Assembly (NCBI GenBank): GCA_027487625.1
Contig: JAIYDG010000330.1
Coordinates: forward strand, 1 to 49,052
Direction: 5' to 3'
Length of the DNA: 49,052 bases
Source of the DNA: Bacteroidota bacterium
GTDB lineage: Bacteria; Bacteroidota; Bacteroidia; UKL13-3
Within the stretch, counting starts at the first letter, position 1. Every line of letters begins with the position of its first letter. Under the pieces are notes generated by a model. The model saw nothing but the letters and a program-made list of their open reading frames with translations. It did no database searches and was not told where the DNA came from. A program made the position numbers and the translations under genes. Shown in pieces: positions 17,554 to 27,104 of this stretch.

Positions 17554-18786
17554 TTAAAGTGTCAATTGAACATAAATACTACCCAATAAACTGCGTTGGC
17601 TTTCGAATTTTAAATGACTGATTGTAGTACTTATTTTGAGGTTGTTTTCATTGATATACTTACTGAATCCATAAGAGAATTCTTCATTGTTGCGGATTAG
17701 TGAGCTATAATTCCCGTCAAACTCAGGATTTAATTTAGCATAACGAAAATCAATTCCATACTTCTTGTTCCACACATAACTAATCTGAGTATTAAAGCCT
17801 GTTCCTATTGATAAGAGCTGACTGATTTCGGTTGGTACAATCGGGTTTAATCCTGAAACATCATAAAAACTTCCATCAGTAACTTTAGCTGTTGCAATGA
17901 TATATTCTGCAAGGACTGAAAAACCTTTGTACTTCAATAAAACATCATAATAAAGTTTTCTATAATCAGGAAGCTTGTTTTTGCCTTTGTTATCGTATAA
18001 GAAGAAGTTTCCATGTCCCTCACCTGTTTGATGAGTAGCACCTTTGTTGATGCTGCCTGCCATGCCAAGAACCACTTTAGGTTTGTTTTCGTATTTAATA
18101 TCAGCCACCAATAACTCATTCCCTTCAGTAAAGCTGCCTAGTGGAAGAAAATCTAATCTTCCTGAATACTTTACTCCACCTAAATCGTAATCAGTTCCAC
18201 TAGCACCAAATGAGTTTCTTCCATCACCTGAGGTTATTGCTGCTTTTGGACTAAATACCATATTGCCTAAACTAAAATTTGATTCCACAAACAAACCAAA
18301 TTCTCGTCCACTTGAACTAAACCTTGTACTCAATAAACTTCTATCCAAAAACTGTAATTGATTTTCCATGAAGCCCATTTCACGGTTATTGGCAAAACTT
18401 AATTGTTGTCCAAATGTGAGTTTTAAATAGGAGTAAGGTTGATAAGCTACCCAGGCATCCAATAAAGGATTCGACAAACTAAAATCGGTTTGGAGTAGGA
18501 ATGAAATTTTCTCCTTTGCAGCTTTTCCACTGATATTAAAATAACTGCGTTTTGAGTTTAAATAATATTTGTTTTCAGCAGTACTATCTTTTCTGTAAGA
18601 AAATTGAGGCTGAATCATTCCTCCAATTTTAAACTGATAATCACCCTTATTAAAATTGAATTGAAGTCCTTGACCCATTTCAAAATTAGTTTCTGGGATG
18701 CTTTGTTTTTCCTGTGCTTTCATGTTCAAACTAAGCAAGGCCATCAAAGTGAAGAAAAGAGTTTTTATGTTAGTATAATTTTTCAT
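17554..18786 (-). CDS. OprO/OprP-type outer-membrane porin (second copy)
   Basis: 410 residues from ATG 18786 (the frame is open to 18843). The start gives a signal MKNYTNIKTLFFTLMALLSLNMKAQ and overlaps the end of the peptidase gene by 17 bp. The body alternates in beta-strands and contains 'FKIGGMIQPQFSYRKD', 'SYFNISGKAAKEKISFLLQTDFSLSNPLLDAWVAYQPYSYLKLTFGQQ' and a C-terminal strand ending in aromatic/Leu residues, the pattern of porin O/P proteins. OprO/P pores in Pseudomonas favour anions (phosphate, polyphosphate). This copy is a paralogue of the porin at 20308-21609 in the same operon. Here it probably passes anionic products of the peptidase. Confidence 0.85.
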   Translation of the reverse strand: MKNYTNIKTLFFTLMALLSLNMKAQEKQSIPETNFEMGQGLQFNFNKGDYQFKIGGMIQPQFSYRKDSTAENKYYLNSKRSYFNISGKAAKEKISFLLQTDFSLSNPLLDAWVAYQPYSYLKLTFGQQLSFANNREMGFMENQLQFLDRSLLSTRFSSSGREFGLFVESNFSLGNMVFSPKAAITSGDGRNSFGASGTDYDLGGVKYSGRLDFLPLGSFTEGNELLVADIKYENKPKVVLGMAGSINKGATHQTGEGHGNFFLYDNKGKNKLPDYRKLYYDVLLKYKGFSVLAEYIIATAKVTDGSFYDVSGLNPIVPTEISQLLSIGTGFNTQISYVWNKKYGIDFRYAKLNPEFDGNYSSLIRNNEEFSYGFSKYINENNLKISTTISHLKFESQRSLLGSIYVQLTL

Positions 18787-20305
18787 TGCGCATATATCTG
18801 TAAATAGGTAAAACAGCATCTTTATTTGTTTGAAGTACACCAAAACTTACAAAACTATTGGGTGCTTCTGGTTCTAAAACTTCAACAATCAATCCGGCAT
18901 TTTCTTGGTTCATGTTTACCAAAAAACTTCCTTTATTGAATAGTATATTTTTAGTAATTATTTCAGTTTTTATATTTTGACTATAAACGCCTTCATCTTT
19001 TTCTGGCGATTTTTCATATTCTTTTACTAAGTATGATTCAACTTCTAGTGTTTTATCACTTGTTAAAGTTTCAGTTTTGATACCTAATATGTGAAGCTTT
19101 GTTATTAGCTCTGTTTGTGAATTATCAATCAGATAATAAAACGGACGATTTCTACTAAGTGTTGCAGTTGATTTCGATGCATTATGAATTTCAACTTCAA
19201 TATTTATTTCATTGTTAGTTTCTAAATCGATTACACTTAATGGTTCATTTGTAATCTCCTTTTTACTTTTAACAACAACCAAAGACAAGGTATCGGGTTT
19301 AAGGATTTCTTTTAATTCGGATGCATGTTCGTATGCAGATTTGAGGTAAGATAAGCCAATTGTAAACCCAGTAAAAATTCTTCTTTTAAATGATGTTCTT
19401 CCAATGCCAACGCCTCTTACTTCAATTAAACTTGATATGGTATTTGCCAATGCATAAGAAGTAGCACTAGAACGAGCACTGTTTGAGCCTTGGTTGAAGT
19501 GAATTTCTCCAAGTACTTTATCTGATGTGAGGTATTCGCGGTGTTTTAATCCTTCTTTATCTAATGCCAATTGTGCATTTTTTACAAAGACAGAATTGGT
19601 ATAATTTCTTAGTTTTTCAGGAACATTCAAATTACCTGAACTCATAAACATTACATCCTGACGTGATGATATTCCAAAATTACCTAGTTGAGCATATTCT
19701 TTTCTATAAGGTCTAAATTCATGAAAATCTACAGCAACATCAGCATTAAAATCACTGAAAGTTTGTTTTAAAAATACACTTTCTTTAATAAGTAATTTAG
19801 TTTGGTCGCGATTTAAATCTAATCCATTTGCAGCATATCTGTCTTCTTTTTCATAACCATCAATATTGGCCATTGGAACCATGCAGATATGAAGTTTATC
19901 TAATAAATACAGGTAGTTCGGGTCATTTAAAAGTTTTTCTAACAAAAACAACATGGCTTCTGTACTTGCCATCTCATCTCCATGTAAGCCACCTTGTAAC
20001 CAAACTTTAACTTTGTTTTCTTGGTTTTTTTTGTTCAATGAAACCATTGGAATAGCTTTTCCTTTTTGAGATTCACCAATAAAAGTGATAGTTAATATTT
20101 CAGGATGTTTTAATTGAAGTTCATTTAAAAACTGAATCAGTTCTTCATAAGATGTATAACCCTTTGTCTTCTTTAATGCTGGTGTAGTATTTTCAATTTC
20201 AATCTCAGGAAAAAACTTTTGTGTTATTTCTTTTGATTGAGGATTGAGTTCATTTACAAATCCAAATGCAATAAATAAACAGAAAATGATTCCTATTTTT
20301 TTCAT
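18770..20305 (-). CDS. Secreted M14-family zinc carboxypeptidase
   Basis: 511 residues. Signal peptide MKKIGIIFCLFIAFGF. The peptidase domain (about 45-340) has every M14 landmark: zinc ligands HGDE (His108, Glu111) in 'QGGLHGDEMAS', the substrate-binding 'LDLNRDQ', the third zinc ligand in 'VAVDFHEFRPYRKEY', and the catalytic Glu near residue 295 in 'LIEVRGVGIGR'. A C-terminal domain of about 160 residues is beta-rich and unassigned. Members remove C-terminal residues or act on D-amino acid or isopeptide links; the specificity pocket is unclear. It lies between two OprO/P porins, starting 2 bp after one and overlapping the other by 17 bp, so peptide trimming is coupled to porin uptake. Confidence 0.9.
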   Translation of the reverse strand: MKKIGIIFCLFIAFGFVNELNPQSKEITQKFFPEIEIENTTPALKKTKGYTSYEELIQFLNELQLKHPEILTITFIGESQKGKAIPMVSLNKKNQENKVKVWLQGGLHGDEMASTEAMLFLLEKLLNDPNYLYLLDKLHICMVPMANIDGYEKEDRYAANGLDLNRDQTKLLIKESVFLKQTFSDFNADVAVDFHEFRPYRKEYAQLGNFGISSRQDVMFMSSGNLNVPEKLRNYTNSVFVKNAQLALDKEGLKHREYLTSDKVLGEIHFNQGSNSARSSATSYALANTISSLIEVRGVGIGRTSFKRRIFTGFTIGLSYLKSAYEHASELKEILKPDTLSLVVVKSKKEITNEPLSVIDLETNNEINIEVEIHNASKSTATLSRNRPFYYLIDNSQTELITKLHILGIKTETLTSDKTLEVESYLVKEYEKSPEKDEGVYSQNIKTEIITKNILFNKGSFLVNMNQENAGLIVEVLEPEAPNSFVSFGVLQTNKDAVLPIYRYMRNEKLY

Positions 20306-20307
20306 GA

Positions 20308-21609
20308 TTAAAAAGTAAAGGTTGTCATGATATTAGTTATCAATTCGTGATTATTGATTGGAGCACTATTTATATCTGTGCTACCTGGAGCAAGTTCTAC
20401 ATAAGTTAAAGAACCCTGTATTTTAAAACCATAATTGCGCATCAAGTATTTAGATAAACCAATGGTATAATACTTTGGTCGGTTATAAAAAGTAGGATTG
20501 TTCAAGAATGAATGTTCATCAGCTTTAAGGTAAGTGTATCGAGCATCGATAGAAATTCTGTTTTTGAATAAATATCCAGCTTGAATATTATAAACTTTAC
20601 CTAACATCATTCTACCTTTTACATAATTACTTACATCTTGAATATTGTTCACCAAAAAGCTATTTGAAGTTGTTCCATCATTTCTAACCCTCGTTGTGAT
20701 GCTATTAGGAACATTGGCACTGCTTTGAACATATTCTCCTAAAACACAAAGTCCTTTATATTTAAACAAAAAATCGATACCAAACTTAGTGTAATCTGGA
20801 AAGGCTTCTTTACCTGTATTGTCTAAATAAAGAATAGTTCTGGCAGCTTCACCACGTCGACTACTCACACCATTATTTTTACTGTATGTTAATCCAATTA
20901 ATAATTTAGGAGTAAGTTCTCGTGCCATATCAACCTGACGGAATTGTCCAAAATGATTGAACTTTCCAAAAGTTAATATATCTAATCTTCCACCATATTT
21001 AAATCCACCAGCATTACTATTAAATGTATTGGGGCCATCGCCATTGGTAATAGAAATTGCTGGTTTTAGAATGATGGTTTTAGTTGCTTTGAATTCACCT
21101 GAAACAAAAATTCCGAATTCCCTAGCAACAGCGAATGCAGAAGTAAGTCGGCTGCGTTCAGGTAATTGTAAGCTGTTTGAGGTCATTAACAATTCTAGGT
21201 TCTCTGTAGGGTTAGAGCTTTGTCCGAATTTAATTTGAAGATATTTATTTGGATTGTAAGCTACCCATGCATCAAATAAAGCCAGATTGGTTTCATCACC
21301 AACCTCGGGAGTGCCGCTAAAATCAGCCTGAAATCTATATTCAATTTTATATTTTGGAAGGTCTCCTGCAAATCTGAACCTCAAACGCCTCATTCTAAAT
21401 CTTAAATACGATTCATCATTACTATCTGCATTGTATTTTTTGATTTCTAATGATGGTTGAATAAAGCCAGTTAGTGTATATGTTGAATTGTTTTTATCAG
21501 TGAACTTCAATCCTTCTCCTAATGTATATTTATTCAATTGTGGATTTTGAGCTTTTAAGCTTAAACCAATTATGATAAACAATAAAGTATAGATGTAATG
21601 TTTTTTCAT
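20308..21609 (-). CDS. OprO/OprP-type outer-membrane porin (first copy)
   Basis: 433 residues. Signal MKKHYIYTLLFIIIGLSLKAQ. Repeated amphipathic strands with the porin O/P pattern: 'TLTGFIQPSLEIKKYNADS', 'RMRRLRFRFAGDLPKYKIEYRFQADFS', 'LALFDAWVAYNPNKYLQIKFGQSSNP' and a last strand ending TFTF with a terminal Phe, as in outer-membrane barrels. It starts 6 bp after iadA and ends 2 bp before the M14 peptidase. Arg/Lys-rich segments (RMRRLRFRF) point to an anion-preferring pore. It is paralogous to the porin at 17554-18786; two such pores flanking one peptidase is unusual. Confidence 0.85.
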   Translation of the reverse strand: MKKHYIYTLLFIIIGLSLKAQNPQLNKYTLGEGLKFTDKNNSTYTLTGFIQPSLEIKKYNADSNDESYLRFRMRRLRFRFAGDLPKYKIEYRFQADFSGTPEVGDETNLALFDAWVAYNPNKYLQIKFGQSSNPTENLELLMTSNSLQLPERSRLTSAFAVAREFGIFVSGEFKATKTIILKPAISITNGDGPNTFNSNAGGFKYGGRLDILTFGKFNHFGQFRQVDMARELTPKLLIGLTYSKNNGVSSRRGEAARTILYLDNTGKEAFPDYTKFGIDFLFKYKGLCVLGEYVQSSANVPNSITTRVRNDGTTSNSFLVNNIQDVSNYVKGRMMLGKVYNIQAGYLFKNRISIDARYTYLKADEHSFLNNPTFYNRPKYYTIGLSKYLMRNYGFKIQGSLTYVELAPGSTDINSAPINNHELITNIMTTFTF

Positions 21610-21615
21610 ATTAAT

Positions 21616-22749
21616 TTATTCAAAGAATCCTTTAACAATTACCTTTTGATTGTCCATCATTTGTTTTCCTTTTGCGAATACATCAATCAAGTTAAAATCC
21701 GCATCAAGACAACAGAAATCTGCATCGGCACCAAGCTTAATTTCGCCTTTGTTTTTAAGACCTAAATTGGTAGCAGGATTTTTAGTGATAAGTTTAATGG
21801 CATCTTCAATTTTCACCTGACCATCATGAATAAGTTCTTTTACCTGTAAATAATTTTGGTTGATGACAGCCTTTCTGAATCCAATTAAATTTCCGTTTTC
21901 ATCAAGTTTATCTAAACCAGCATTTCCATCACTACTGAAAGTCATTTTATCTATTGAAACTCCCTTTTCTAAAGCATATAAAACTGCTTTATAAGGTTCG
22001 GTATATTTAGAAGCACCGGTTGTAAGGTCAATCATTCCGCCTAGTTTGGCGAATTCAATTGCTTGCTCAAATAGTTCTTTGGTACGACCAACATGTGTAG
22101 GTGAAATGTTTGCAATAGGAAATTCATGTTCTTGTACCAATTTAAAAAGGATATCCATTTTTATCTTTTGGTTTCCTAAATGAATGTGCATGATTCCTTT
22201 TTTGTTTGATAACATTCCAGCTACTTTCACCTGTCTAAGAATTCTCAGTAATTCTATTTCTGTTGGATATGAAGACCTAAAATCGGAGATGGCAATTTTG
22301 CAACCAAGTACTGGCTCAATAAAGGTCATATCATCTTGAAGAGAATCGGTGATATAGTTTGGATCAAGACCGTAATATCCCGTAAACATATAGGCTGAAA
22401 TACCTTCACTTTCTAGGGATTTGGTTTTAGCAAACAAACTTTTGATACTTCTTGCAGAACCATCTGTTCCTAATAAACCTACAACAGTTGTACTTCCACA
22501 AGTGATGAGTTCTGATAAGGTAATTTCTGGTGTCATTGACGCAAAACCATGTTTACCACCTGCACCTATGATATGAATATGTTGGTCGATAAAACCAGGA
22601 GTAAGCGTTTTTCCTTCAGCATCCCAGGTTTTGAAAAGACTGTTTTCAATTGAATCTTCTATAGCAAGAATTTTACCTGCTGCAGTAAGTATATCTTTTT
22701 TCCCAAGTGGTTCAGGGGAAAAAACGTTTGCATTTTTAATTAGAAGCAT
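21616..22749 (-). CDS. iadA: Isoaspartyl dipeptidase (beta-aspartyl-peptidase)
   Basis: 377 residues, close to the usual 390. This amidohydrolase-superfamily enzyme cleaves dipeptides linked through the aspartate beta-carboxyl in the cytoplasm. Metal ligands are visible: H57-x-H59 in 'GFIDQHIHIIGAGG', the carbamylated-Lys site in 'LGCKIAISDFRSS', His in 'MHIHLGN', His in 'SPTHVGR' and the final Asp in 'TFSSDGNAG'. The phrase order matches E. coli IadA throughout, including 'GGMIDLTTG' and the C-terminal 'GEIKLGADADFCCLD'. The gene overlaps the DcuC-type carrier by 10 bp. It is the strongest substrate clue for the operon: isoaspartyl bonds occur in aged proteins and in the dipeptides from cyanophycin. 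Confidence 0.9.
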   Translation of the reverse strand: MLLIKNANVFSPEPLGKKDILTAAGKILAIEDSIENSLFKTWDAEGKTLTPGFIDQHIHIIGAGGKHGFASMTPEITLSELITCGSTTVVGLLGTDGSARSIKSLFAKTKSLESEGISAYMFTGYYGLDPNYITDSLQDDMTFIEPVLGCKIAISDFRSSYPTEIELLRILRQVKVAGMLSNKKGIMHIHLGNQKIKMDILFKLVQEHEFPIANISPTHVGRTKELFEQAIEFAKLGGMIDLTTGASKYTEPYKAVLYALEKGVSIDKMTFSSDGNAGLDKLDENGNLIGFRKAVINQNYLQVKELIHDGQVKIEDAIKLITKNPATNLGLKNKGEIKLGADADFCCLDADFNLIDVFAKGKQMMDNQKVIVKGFFE

Positions 22750-24113
22750 AAACCGAAATGATAAATTAATAAAGTAAGAAGAACCGCAAACACAGGAATT
22801 AAATTCCTTTTTACTATTGCCATCACAGGTACACCAGCAACTTCTGCTGTAGCAATAAGTACACCAGCTATTGGACTAATTGCTCGGCCCATTGAAGCAG
22901 ATAAATTCATAGGTAATAAAATGGAAGTACTAGAAACACCAAATTGTTTAGCCACATTTGGTATAAGTGGACCAAATGCGAAAAAAGCTGCATTACCGCT
23001 TCCCATAAGAATGGCTGCAAGGAATATCATCAGTGTCATAATGATTCCAATACCTTTAGCACCAAATCCTAATTGGGTTGAAATAGAAATTAATCCATCC
23101 ATAAAACCCAAAGCAATTAATCCATTGGCAAAAATTTCAGCTACGATAATTAGGGTTACAACTGATTTAAAAATATCACCCATACCATCAAGAAATATTT
23201 TGATAGATGCAAATACTGCTTTGATATTTTTTGTTCTGATGAATTCAAAAATCAATCCTACAAAAAGACTAATAATCATAGCAGTAGTTGTTTCGATTTT
23301 TAGCTGAATGGGGAATACTGTAAAAACACCTGAAAAACTCAATAATAAAATCAATGGTAATACAGGCAATAATGCATAAATAGCAGGAGCAATTTCTTTG
23401 GTTTTGCTTTCTTGTTTTACTTCAGCAAAATTGATTTTATCTTGTTTGTCATAATATTTATTGACTAAAAAGTAGCTAATCATCAAAACTAAATTGAGTA
23501 TGATAGCAATTGGAATTTGTTGGTTAATGAAATAGGGAACAGTTTCAATTCCTGCTATTTCAACTGCTGATGCTGTAATCACAGAAGCTGGTCCGATACA
23601 AAAAGAAGTACAGCCAGTAATGATTGAAACAGCCGCTAATCTGCTTACACCAAGGTTTACTAAAATTGGAAATACGGATGCCATTAATAATAAACCAAAT
23701 CCTGCGGCTGATGGAACACAAATAAAAATTAATTGTCCGATTGGAATTAAAGCAACAGCAGTTATGTTAGGGAATTTCTTTAAAAAGGCCAATGGTTTTA
23801 AAGCCACTTTTACCAAAGCTTCTGATGCACCAATTTTGTCCATATAGGCAACAAAACCGCCAATAGTCATAATCATTAAACCAACATTTGCATTGGTTTT
23901 AGAGAAGGAATCTTTGATAAATTCGAAAATATCAAAAATGGGTATTCCGCTATTGGTATCGTAGACTGCTGCTTTATTCCCAATAAAATGAGCTAGTCCT
24001 AACATCATTAAACCTGATATTAGCAAAACTGCCTGCGGATAAAAATCCTTCAACAAAAGTTTTGCAACTATTGCGATTACAATGATGGAACAAATAAGGC
24101 CTATATATAACAT
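22740..24113 (-). CDS. DcuC-type C4-dicarboxylate carrier
   Basis: 457 residues, about a dozen transmembrane helices, nearly the length of E. coli DcuC (461). Landmarks shared with that family are 'VGLMIMTIGGFVAYMDKIGAS', 'VNLGVSRLAAVSIITGC', 'ILMGSGNAAFFAFGPLIP' and 'GRAISPIAGVLIAT'. The E. coli protein exchanges or exports succinate and handles fumarate, malate and aspartate. Here it overlaps iadA by 10 bp, so movement of aspartate or of a C4 product of its metabolism is the natural reading. It starts 9 bp after the lamin-tail lipoprotein gene. The family is secure, the substrate is inferred. Confidence 0.85.
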   Translation of the reverse strand: MLYIGLICSIIVIAIVAKLLLKDFYPQAVLLISGLMMLGLAHFIGNKAAVYDTNSGIPIFDIFEFIKDSFSKTNANVGLMIMTIGGFVAYMDKIGASEALVKVALKPLAFLKKFPNITAVALIPIGQLIFICVPSAAGFGLLLMASVFPILVNLGVSRLAAVSIITGCTSFCIGPASVITASAVEIAGIETVPYFINQQIPIAIILNLVLMISYFLVNKYYDKQDKINFAEVKQESKTKEIAPAIYALLPVLPLILLLSFSGVFTVFPIQLKIETTTAMIISLFVGLIFEFIRTKNIKAVFASIKIFLDGMGDIFKSVVTLIIVAEIFANGLIALGFMDGLISISTQLGFGAKGIGIIMTLMIFLAAILMGSGNAAFFAFGPLIPNVAKQFGVSSTSILLPMNLSASMGRAISPIAGVLIATAEVAGVPVMAIVKRNLIPVFAVLLTLLIYHFGLCF

Positions 24114-24122
24114 GGTTTGATG

Positions 24123-25076
24123 CTAAAAAGGGTCGCCATTAATTTTAGTTCCCGGAGAAAATTTCTTGCTTGTTGAAACCGTATGTTGTTCGAAATTACC
24201 AAGGATATCAGGGTTTCTTGTATACGATTCATTTGGGTTATCAGAGAGGGGAGTAATATCAAATGAAATGATTGTATTTCCTGCGGCATCTTGAATGGTA
24301 AGCATATCACCAGCATTGTTCAGGTTCATATCGCCTGATGTTGATTTTTGAATAGTTGCTCCTCCAAAAGTTCCTGTAGGAGTGCCGCCACCAAATATAA
24401 CCAGTGCTTTTTGTGGTTGAATAATTGTTCCTGCTGGTATGGTATGATTTGGATTATTTGCAGCTAAACCAGAAGCATCAAATACTTTGAATCCACTAAG
24501 GTCAACCGGTTTTGATGAGTTGTTAATGAGTTCAATAAATTCATCTTGGTTCTGCGCATAAACACCATCTCCATTTGCATCGCCATCTAATGCTGAGTTT
24601 GAAGGATCATACAAAATTTCATTTAGAACTAAATTAATTGATGGTGGTGCATCATCATCTTCAATGTTTAAACCTACTATTTGAGTTCCATCTTCTATAC
24701 CACCAAATATGGTATCAATTGCAATAACAATGTCTTCAGTACTTTCTTTTGATGTATCTTGAATTGCAAGAACAGTAGTTGAGTTTGACAAACTTCCTGC
24801 TGGAATAATAATGCTAAGGTTAGAGCTATAATCTTTATTGATTTCAGCTTTACCAGAATAACGAAGTTTAACTTCAATACTTGATGAAGAAGCTTTAGAA
24901 AGATTCACACTTAATTCAGCACTTCCTCCTGCTTCTTCAATTGAACTTGCATTGATAGATAGAGTTACAAGTGGACCTAAATCCGGCATAATTATAGGAC
25001 TTACATCCTCTGTTTTGCATGACTCAAATGCTAGAAGCAATAAGGCTCCTGCTAAAATTTGGAATTTTGTTTTCAT
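24123..25076 (-). CDS. Lipoprotein with Calx-beta and lamin-tail domains
   Basis: 317 residues. The signal ends at FESCK, a lipobox-like site. Residues about 32-140 read as a Calx-beta domain (VTLSINASSIEEAGGSAELSVNLSKAS, then ILNKDYSS-like strands and 'GTQIVGLNIEDDD'). Residues about 150-300 form a lamin-tail domain: 'LNEILYDPSNSALDGDANGD', then 'EFIELINNSSKPVDLSGFKV' and 'ALVIFGGGTPTG'. This second part is clearly paralogous to the N-terminal domain of the next gene upstream; the phrase GDANGDGVY resembles a calcium-binding loop. Lamin-tail domains in secreted bacterial proteins act as binding modules on surfaces or nucleases. It starts 16 bp after the T9SS gene in the same operon. Confidence 0.8.
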   Translation of the reverse strand: MKTKFQILAGALLLLAFESCKTEDVSPIIMPDLGPLVTLSINASSIEEAGGSAELSVNLSKASSSSIEVKLRYSGKAEINKDYSSNLSIIIPAGSLSNSTTVLAIQDTSKESTEDIVIAIDTIFGGIEDGTQIVGLNIEDDDAPPSINLVLNEILYDPSNSALDGDANGDGVYAQNQDEFIELINNSSKPVDLSGFKVFDASGLAANNPNHTIPAGTIIQPQKALVIFGGGTPTGTFGGATIQKSTSGDMNLNNAGDMLTIQDAAGNTIISFDITPLSDNPNESYTRNPDILGNFEQHTVSTSKKFSPGTKINGDPF

Positions 25077-25092
25077 ATGATTTGAGCTGCTC

Positions 25093-27030
25093 CTAGTTTT
25101 TGATGATTTTGTATTGCACCCAATTATTATTTATTTTAAGGTCTAATACGTAAACACCACTTTGTAAAAATGATAGGTCTTTTTGATTAGATTCTATGTT
25201 GCCTGATTCAATTAATTTTCCTTGTATAGAATACAATTTGTACTCATTGATATCTAAATCAGATTGAATATATAAAGTATTCACAATTGGATTTGGAAAC
25301 AAGCTGATATTTGATTTCTGAATTGAGTTTAAACCGGTACTTTGTCCACTGATGCTAATGATTTTGGTTCCAAAAACCCTGCTTTCATCTTGTGCAGTTG
25401 CTTTTACTACAACCTCACCATTTGCTTTTGCAGTTAATATTCCATCAAGTGAAATTTCTGCAATGGTTGTATTGTCAACAGACCAACTAATATTTTTATT
25501 ATGTGCATCTACAGGTAAAATGGTTGCAATCATTTTTAGTGTGCCTGCTTTTTGGGAGATGGTAGAAACATTTCCTTCACCATTTACTTCTATCGAACTA
25601 ACAAGAATCAAGTTACATATTGGGAAAATACAATCGGCATCAAATATAGTTGTTGTGCTATCTGTGCAATTTAATTCACCATAGGTCCAAGTATTTGAGC
25701 TGTTTTTGAATGCCCATGAGCCTGTATATTCCCAAGGCTGCCCTGTGCCATTTAGGTTGATATCACCAAAAGTTTCAATCACATCACCAACTCTAAATAG
25801 TTCAACTGCATCGTTTCCATTTTGGTTGATTACACCAAATGAATCAACAAAAACATGGGTAAAATTCGACCAGCAAGAACTCATATAAGCTGCTAATGCT
25901 GCAGAATCTCTAATAACCACTATCTGACTTCCTGATGAAACCGACATATTTGGAAATCTGTATTCTTGTCCGTTTGTGCCATTACCATTGTTAGCAATTC
26001 CGATTCCATAAGCACTTAGGTTTTTGATATTTCCAGTTGCAACCATATAAATTGATTTACCAGATGAACCACCAAGAGGCGTAATAAAATCAGTAATACC
26101 TTTTAATTCTAAATTGGCTTGACACGAGTTGCAAGATTCAAAGCATGATTTATTAAAACTTGTATCTGAATTTACAATTGCATAGCGATAGATAGAATTA
26201 CCTACCGATTTTGTGCAGGTGCTTACTGATGTGAATACTTCCTGTGTTAAATTGTTTCCAGATTTTACAGAGAAAAGGTATTCCAATGAATCTCCCATAA
26301 TTGGTAAGGTTAGTTCCCAAAGTCCGTCTTTGTTTACATCAAGCATGGCATTACAATTGCTACACCATTGGTTGAAATTGCCACTAACAAATACGCTATC
26401 AATTATTCCTGAATAGGCATTTAAATCTACCTTAAAGCTTATTTGCCTAGCTATTTGAGGAATAAAACTGCTGCCATTTGTTTTGGTTCCAGGTGTAAAT
26501 TTGGAAGTATTAATAGAAGCATGTTGTACAAATGAACCCGTAATATCTGGGTTTCTTGTATACGATTCATTTGGGTTATTAGACAAGGCATCAGAATTAA
26601 AAACCAATATGGTATTTCCTAAGTTGTTTTTTATAACAATAACTTCTAAGGAATTATTCAAACTCAAACCATCTATTCCTGCATCAGCTAGTATTCTTGC
26701 ACCACCAAATAAACCAATTGGACTTCCACCGCCAAAAACTACTAAAGCACCTTGAGAAGGGATAACTGTTCCATTTGGAATGGTATAAACCAAAGTCCCA
26801 ACTAGTGTATCATCCCATATTTGGTAACCACTTAGGTCGATACTGCTTGTTCCTGTATTTACAAATTCAATAAACTCATCTTGTGTTTGGCTATATACAC
26901 CATCTCCATTTGCATCACCTTCTAATAATACATTTGAAGGGTCGTATAAAACTTCATTAATTATTAACTGAGCTTGAGAATTTGCTTCAATGAATAATAC
27001 AAAAAGTAAAAGAAGTAGAATTTTTTTCAT
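25093..27030 (-). CDS. T9SS-secreted multidomain lamin-tail protein
   Basis: 645 residues; first gene of the eight-gene operon. Order: signal (MKKILLLLLFVLFIEANSQAQ); lamin-tail domain about 21-190 (LIINEVLYDPSN, GDANGDGVYSQTQDEFIEF); a strand-rich module about 192-300 with 'DSVFVSGNFNQWCSNC' that looks like a starch-binding-type beta-sandwich; a second, cysteine-bearing lamin-tail-like region about 305-470; a BIG2-type Ig domain about 475-560 (WSVDNTTIAEISLDGILTA); and a type A T9SS sorting domain (SLFPNPIVNTLYIQS to the end). No catalytic motif is visible, so it is probably a surface binding protein. Its upstream region carries the predicted operator. Confidence 0.8.
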   Translation of the reverse strand: MKKILLLLLFVLFIEANSQAQLIINEVLYDPSNVLLEGDANGDGVYSQTQDEFIEFVNTGTSSIDLSGYQIWDDTLVGTLVYTIPNGTVIPSQGALVVFGGGSPIGLFGGARILADAGIDGLSLNNSLEVIVIKNNLGNTILVFNSDALSNNPNESYTRNPDITGSFVQHASINTSKFTPGTKTNGSSFIPQIARQISFKVDLNAYSGIIDSVFVSGNFNQWCSNCNAMLDVNKDGLWELTLPIMGDSLEYLFSVKSGNNLTQEVFTSVSTCTKSVGNSIYRYAIVNSDTSFNKSCFESCNSCQANLELKGITDFITPLGGSSGKSIYMVATGNIKNLSAYGIGIANNGNGTNGQEYRFPNMSVSSGSQIVVIRDSAALAAYMSSCWSNFTHVFVDSFGVINQNGNDAVELFRVGDVIETFGDINLNGTGQPWEYTGSWAFKNSSNTWTYGELNCTDSTTTIFDADCIFPICNLILVSSIEVNGEGNVSTISQKAGTLKMIATILPVDAHNKNISWSVDNTTIAEISLDGILTAKANGEVVVKATAQDESRVFGTKIISISGQSTGLNSIQKSNISLFPNPIVNTLYIQSDLDINEYKLYSIQGKLIESGNIESNQKDLSFLQSGVYVLDLKINNNWVQYKIIKN

Positions 27031-27104
27031 GAGATATTATATTAATCAGTTTGATTTTGTTTAATAATTAATTCAAAGTAATGGGGCTAAGGCTTATTTT
27101 TGAC

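Noticed and set aside
22921-23307. 128-codon plus-strand frame inside the carrier gene.
   Set aside because: Antisense shadow of a hydrophobic membrane protein; the DcuC-like frame on the minus strand has clear family motifs.
26213-26755. Plus-strand frames inside the T9SS lamin-tail gene.
   Set aside because: Shadows of the minus-strand gene, which has signal peptide, domains and sorting signal in frame.
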